A stretch of DNA of 7,966 nucleotides from assembly GCA_011523115.1 (NCBI GenBank), contig WTHO01000130.1, positions 1 to 7,966 of the forward strand. Reading direction: 5' to 3'. This DNA comes from Halieaceae bacterium (lineage in GTDB: Bacteria; Pseudomonadota; Gammaproteobacteria; Pseudomonadales; Halieaceae). How positions within the stretch are numbered: position 1 is the stretch's first letter; the number at the start of each line of letters is the position of its first letter. The notes beneath the pieces are model-generated. The model worked only from the letters and a program-made list of their open reading frames with translations, was not told where the DNA came from and did not search any database. Positions 6,317-7,966 of this stretch are shown here, in pieces. Made by a program: the position numbers and the translations under genes.

Positions 6317-7333
6317 ATGACAGATCGCATCGCACTCGCAAACGCAAAGTCCGTTGACGTTCATGCCCATGCGGTTTTGGCGGGATCAATGGGCAAGGCT
6401 GGCGCACACGGACCCGAGATCGGCTACACCGAGTCAGGCTCACCCTGGTTTCGAGTTGGGGACTACCGACTTGATGGCGTGCGTTACGAGGGAAGTCCGT
6501 TTATGGACACCAGCGTTCGCCTCGCCAATATGGACGCGGCCGGCATCGATTTTCAGGTATTGTCACCCAATCCGCTGACCTACTTTCATCATATTGGCGC
6601 TTCCGAGGCGGTGAGCTTCTGTCGAGGGCATAACGACGCTCTCGCGGAGATCGTCGGAGAACATCCCTCGCGCCTCGCAGGTTTCGCGGCACTACCCATG
6701 CAGGACATAGCAGCCGCCTGCGAAGAACTGGACCGCGCCGTGACGGAGCTTGATTTGCTGGGTGGCTACATCGGCACCGACATCGGGCGGCCACTCAATG
6801 ACCCTGAGCTGGATCGATTCTACGAGCACGTTGTGAAGCTGGATGTGCCGCTGATGATTCACCCCTCTCCCGCGGGTATCGATGGTCCGGCAGGCGACCC
6901 GAACCTGAAACAATTCGACCTCGATCTCCTCACCGGTTTTGCGGCTCAGGAATCCATTGCGGTGGCAACGCTAATCTTTGGCGGCGTCTTGCACCGACAC
7001 CCCGATATCGATGTCTGTCTCAGCCATGCGGGCGGCACCATGACCTCACTCATCGGACGCTTCAACCGCGCCTGCACCAAACGACCGTGGGTTCCCGAAC
7101 ATCTTCAATATGAGGGCGCCTTCGAAGAATCTCTCAAGCGGCTGTGGTTTGATACGCATGTGCACGACGCCCGCGTTCTGGAGTGGGTCATCGAGATTAT
7201 GGGCACTGACAAGCTCCTTCTAGGGACAAACTTTGCCGGCTGGGATCAGCACGCGATGACGCAGGACGTTGACCCCGCCCTCGCTGACAAAATGGCTGCC
7301 AATGCCAAACGACTATTGAGGGCAGGCACCTGA
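6317..7333 (+). CDS. Amidohydrolase-2 (ACMSD-like) family protein
   Basis: This 338-residue TIM-barrel protein of the amidohydrolase-2 family includes aminocarboxymuconate semialdehyde decarboxylase (ACMSD), gamma-resorcylate decarboxylase and related hydrolases. Visible active-site features are His16 and His18 in VDVHAHA at the first strand, His182 in LMIHPSP, and His237 in LSHAGGTM. The last motif, usually GTDYP-like with a metal-associated Asp, reads LLGTNFAGWD here, with Asn305 at the Asp position and another Asp at 310. Length and motif order match the family, so this is not a fragment. By family knowledge the reaction would be non-oxidative decarboxylation or C-C/C-N hydrolysis of a carboxylated intermediate; the change at Asn305 makes a direct assignment unsafe. 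ATG 6317 is the first usable start in this frame after the ferredoxin stop. It lies 1 base before the MFS gene and is probably co-expressed with it. Confidence 0.9.
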   Translation: MTDRIALANAKSVDVHAHAVLAGSMGKAGAHGPEIGYTESGSPWFRVGDYRLDGVRYEGSPFMDTSVRLANMDAAGIDFQVLSPNPLTYFHHIGASEAVSFCRGHNDALAEIVGEHPSRLAGFAALPMQDIAAACEELDRAVTELDLLGGYIGTDIGRPLNDPELDRFYEHVVKLDVPLMIHPSPAGIDGPAGDPNLKQFDLDLLTGFAAQESIAVATLIFGGVLHRHPDIDVCLSHAGGTMTSLIGRFNRACTKRPWVPEHLQYEGAFEESLKRLWFDTHVHDARVLEWVIEIMGTDKLLLGTNFAGWDQHAMTQDVDPALADKMAANAKRLLRAGT

Positions 7334-7334
7334 C

Positions 7335-7966
7335 ATGATGGCTCAGACGGAGAGGGAGCTGGCACAACGCTGGCCGCTCATCATGGCGACCTGCATGGGC
7401 ATTATCAGCAGCTCGTTTGTCTTGCCCTATTACTCTATCGGCGCGCTGCTGACTCCCGTCACCGAGGAATTTGGCTGGAGTCGGGCGCAATTTCAGGCCG
7501 CCATCCTCTTCAGCTCCGGCCTGGGTGCGCTGACATCTCCCATCGTGGGCTGGCTGAACGATAAATATGGCCCTCGTCGGATCGCCCTGCCGTCGATGCT
7601 CGGCCTGTCACTGGGTCTATTGATGGCTTCGCAGATTCAGGGGCAACTATGGATGCTGTTTCTTGCCTACGGCACGATGGCACTGCTGGGCGCTGGCACG
7701 ATTCCCGTCACCTGGACCCGCGCTATTGCAACGAGCTTCTTTAAGCGTCGCGGTCTCGCGCTGGGCCTGGCGCTCACAGGCACCGGCATTTGCGCCTCTG
7801 TAGCGCCCCACTACACCGTCTGGCTCACTGATCTTTATGGTTGGCGAGGAGCCTACATTGGGCTTGCAATGGTACCGATGCTGCTCGCCTGGCCAACGCT
7901 TTACTTTCTGTTCAAGCCGCTTGATACGCACACGCCAGCCGCTTCGCCCGAGCCTGAGGCCTCAGC
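7335..7966 (+). CDS. MFS transporter, N-terminal half (3' end outside window)
   Basis: The frame is open from ATG at 7335 (a second ATG follows directly at 7338) to the right edge, giving 210 residues. It shows six probable transmembrane segments, at about 13-39, 52-74, 83-99, 105-123, 140-164 and 173-193. The major facilitator motif A is clear between the second and third segments as GWLNDKYGPRR (72-82). The preceding EEFGWSRAQF is typical of monocarboxylate/oxalate-formate-type porters. The window ends in the central cytoplasmic loop (a Pro/Glu/Ala-rich stretch), so the C-terminal six helices lie downstream. It probably moves the cluster's substrate or product, perhaps an organic acid, across the inner membrane; this is inferred from family resemblance and position. 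It begins 1 base after the amidohydrolase-2 stop and has only a weak AGGG about 12 bases upstream. Confidence 0.9.
   Translation, partial: MMAQTERELAQRWPLIMATCMGIISSSFVLPYYSIGALLTPVTEEFGWSRAQFQAAILFSSGLGALTSPIVGWLNDKYGPRRIALPSMLGLSLGLLMASQIQGQLWMLFLAYGTMALLGAGTIPVTWTRAIATSFFKRRGLALGLALTGTGICASVAPHYTVWLTDLYGWRGAYIGLAMVPMLLAWPTLYFLFKPLDTHTPAASPEPEAS

Overview
The window is a dense, single-strand (+) stretch of bacterial accessory metabolism. It holds nine genes: one entering from the left edge (a cytochrome P450 C-terminus), one leaving at the right edge (an MFS transporter N-terminal half), and seven complete ones between them. Base composition is moderately GC-rich, and the style is proteobacterial: Shine-Dalgarno-led ATG/GTG starts, an FCD-type GntR regulator and a putidaredoxin-type ferredoxin. 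A gammaproteobacterium or alphaproteobacterium with a large P450 and catabolic repertoire would fit, but nothing here fixes the taxon. No rRNA, tRNA, CRISPR array, insertion sequence or convincing terminator was found, and no gap exceeds about 60 bases.

Layout. Positions 2-382 hold the C-terminal part of P450 A. Positions 387-1610 hold a complete paralogous P450 B. Positions 1607-2314 hold a GntR/FadR-family regulator with an FCD ligand domain. Positions 2311-3663 hold an imidazolonepropionase/prolidase-like metal-dependent amidohydrolase. A 61-base gap then carries a clear ribosome binding site for the next block. Positions 3725-4465 hold a probably NAD-dependent short-chain dehydrogenase (SDR), 4462-5154 a ThuA-like protein, 5151-5939 a second SDR that is probably NADP-dependent, and 5942-6271 a [2Fe-2S] ferredoxin. 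After a 45-base gap come an ACMSD/amidohydrolase-2 family protein (6317-7333) and an MFS transporter (7335 onward). Four of the junctions are 4-base stop/start overlaps (GTGA once, ATGA three times), so the set is almost certainly one or two polycistronic, translationally coupled units.

How the parts may work together (inference). The MFS protein could import a small organic, possibly carboxylated, compound. The P450s, fed electrons by the adrenodoxin/putidaredoxin-type ferredoxin, would hydroxylate it. The two SDRs would oxidise or reduce the resulting alcohol or ketone. The two amidohydrolase-superfamily proteins would carry out hydrolytic or decarboxylative steps, and the FCD regulator would sense a pathway metabolite. 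No ferredoxin reductase, CoA ligase or ring-cleaving dioxygenase lies in the window, so the pathway is incomplete here and its substrate cannot be named.

The most unusual features are residue changes in catalytic motifs. P450 B has AGSHSS in place of the usual acid-Thr pair of the I helix. The first amidohydrolase has Glu where its family normally has the catalytic Asp. The second has Asn where its family normally has the metal-associated Asp. Together with a ThuA-like protein embedded among redox genes, this looks like a specialised and probably uncharacterised catabolic or tailoring cluster.
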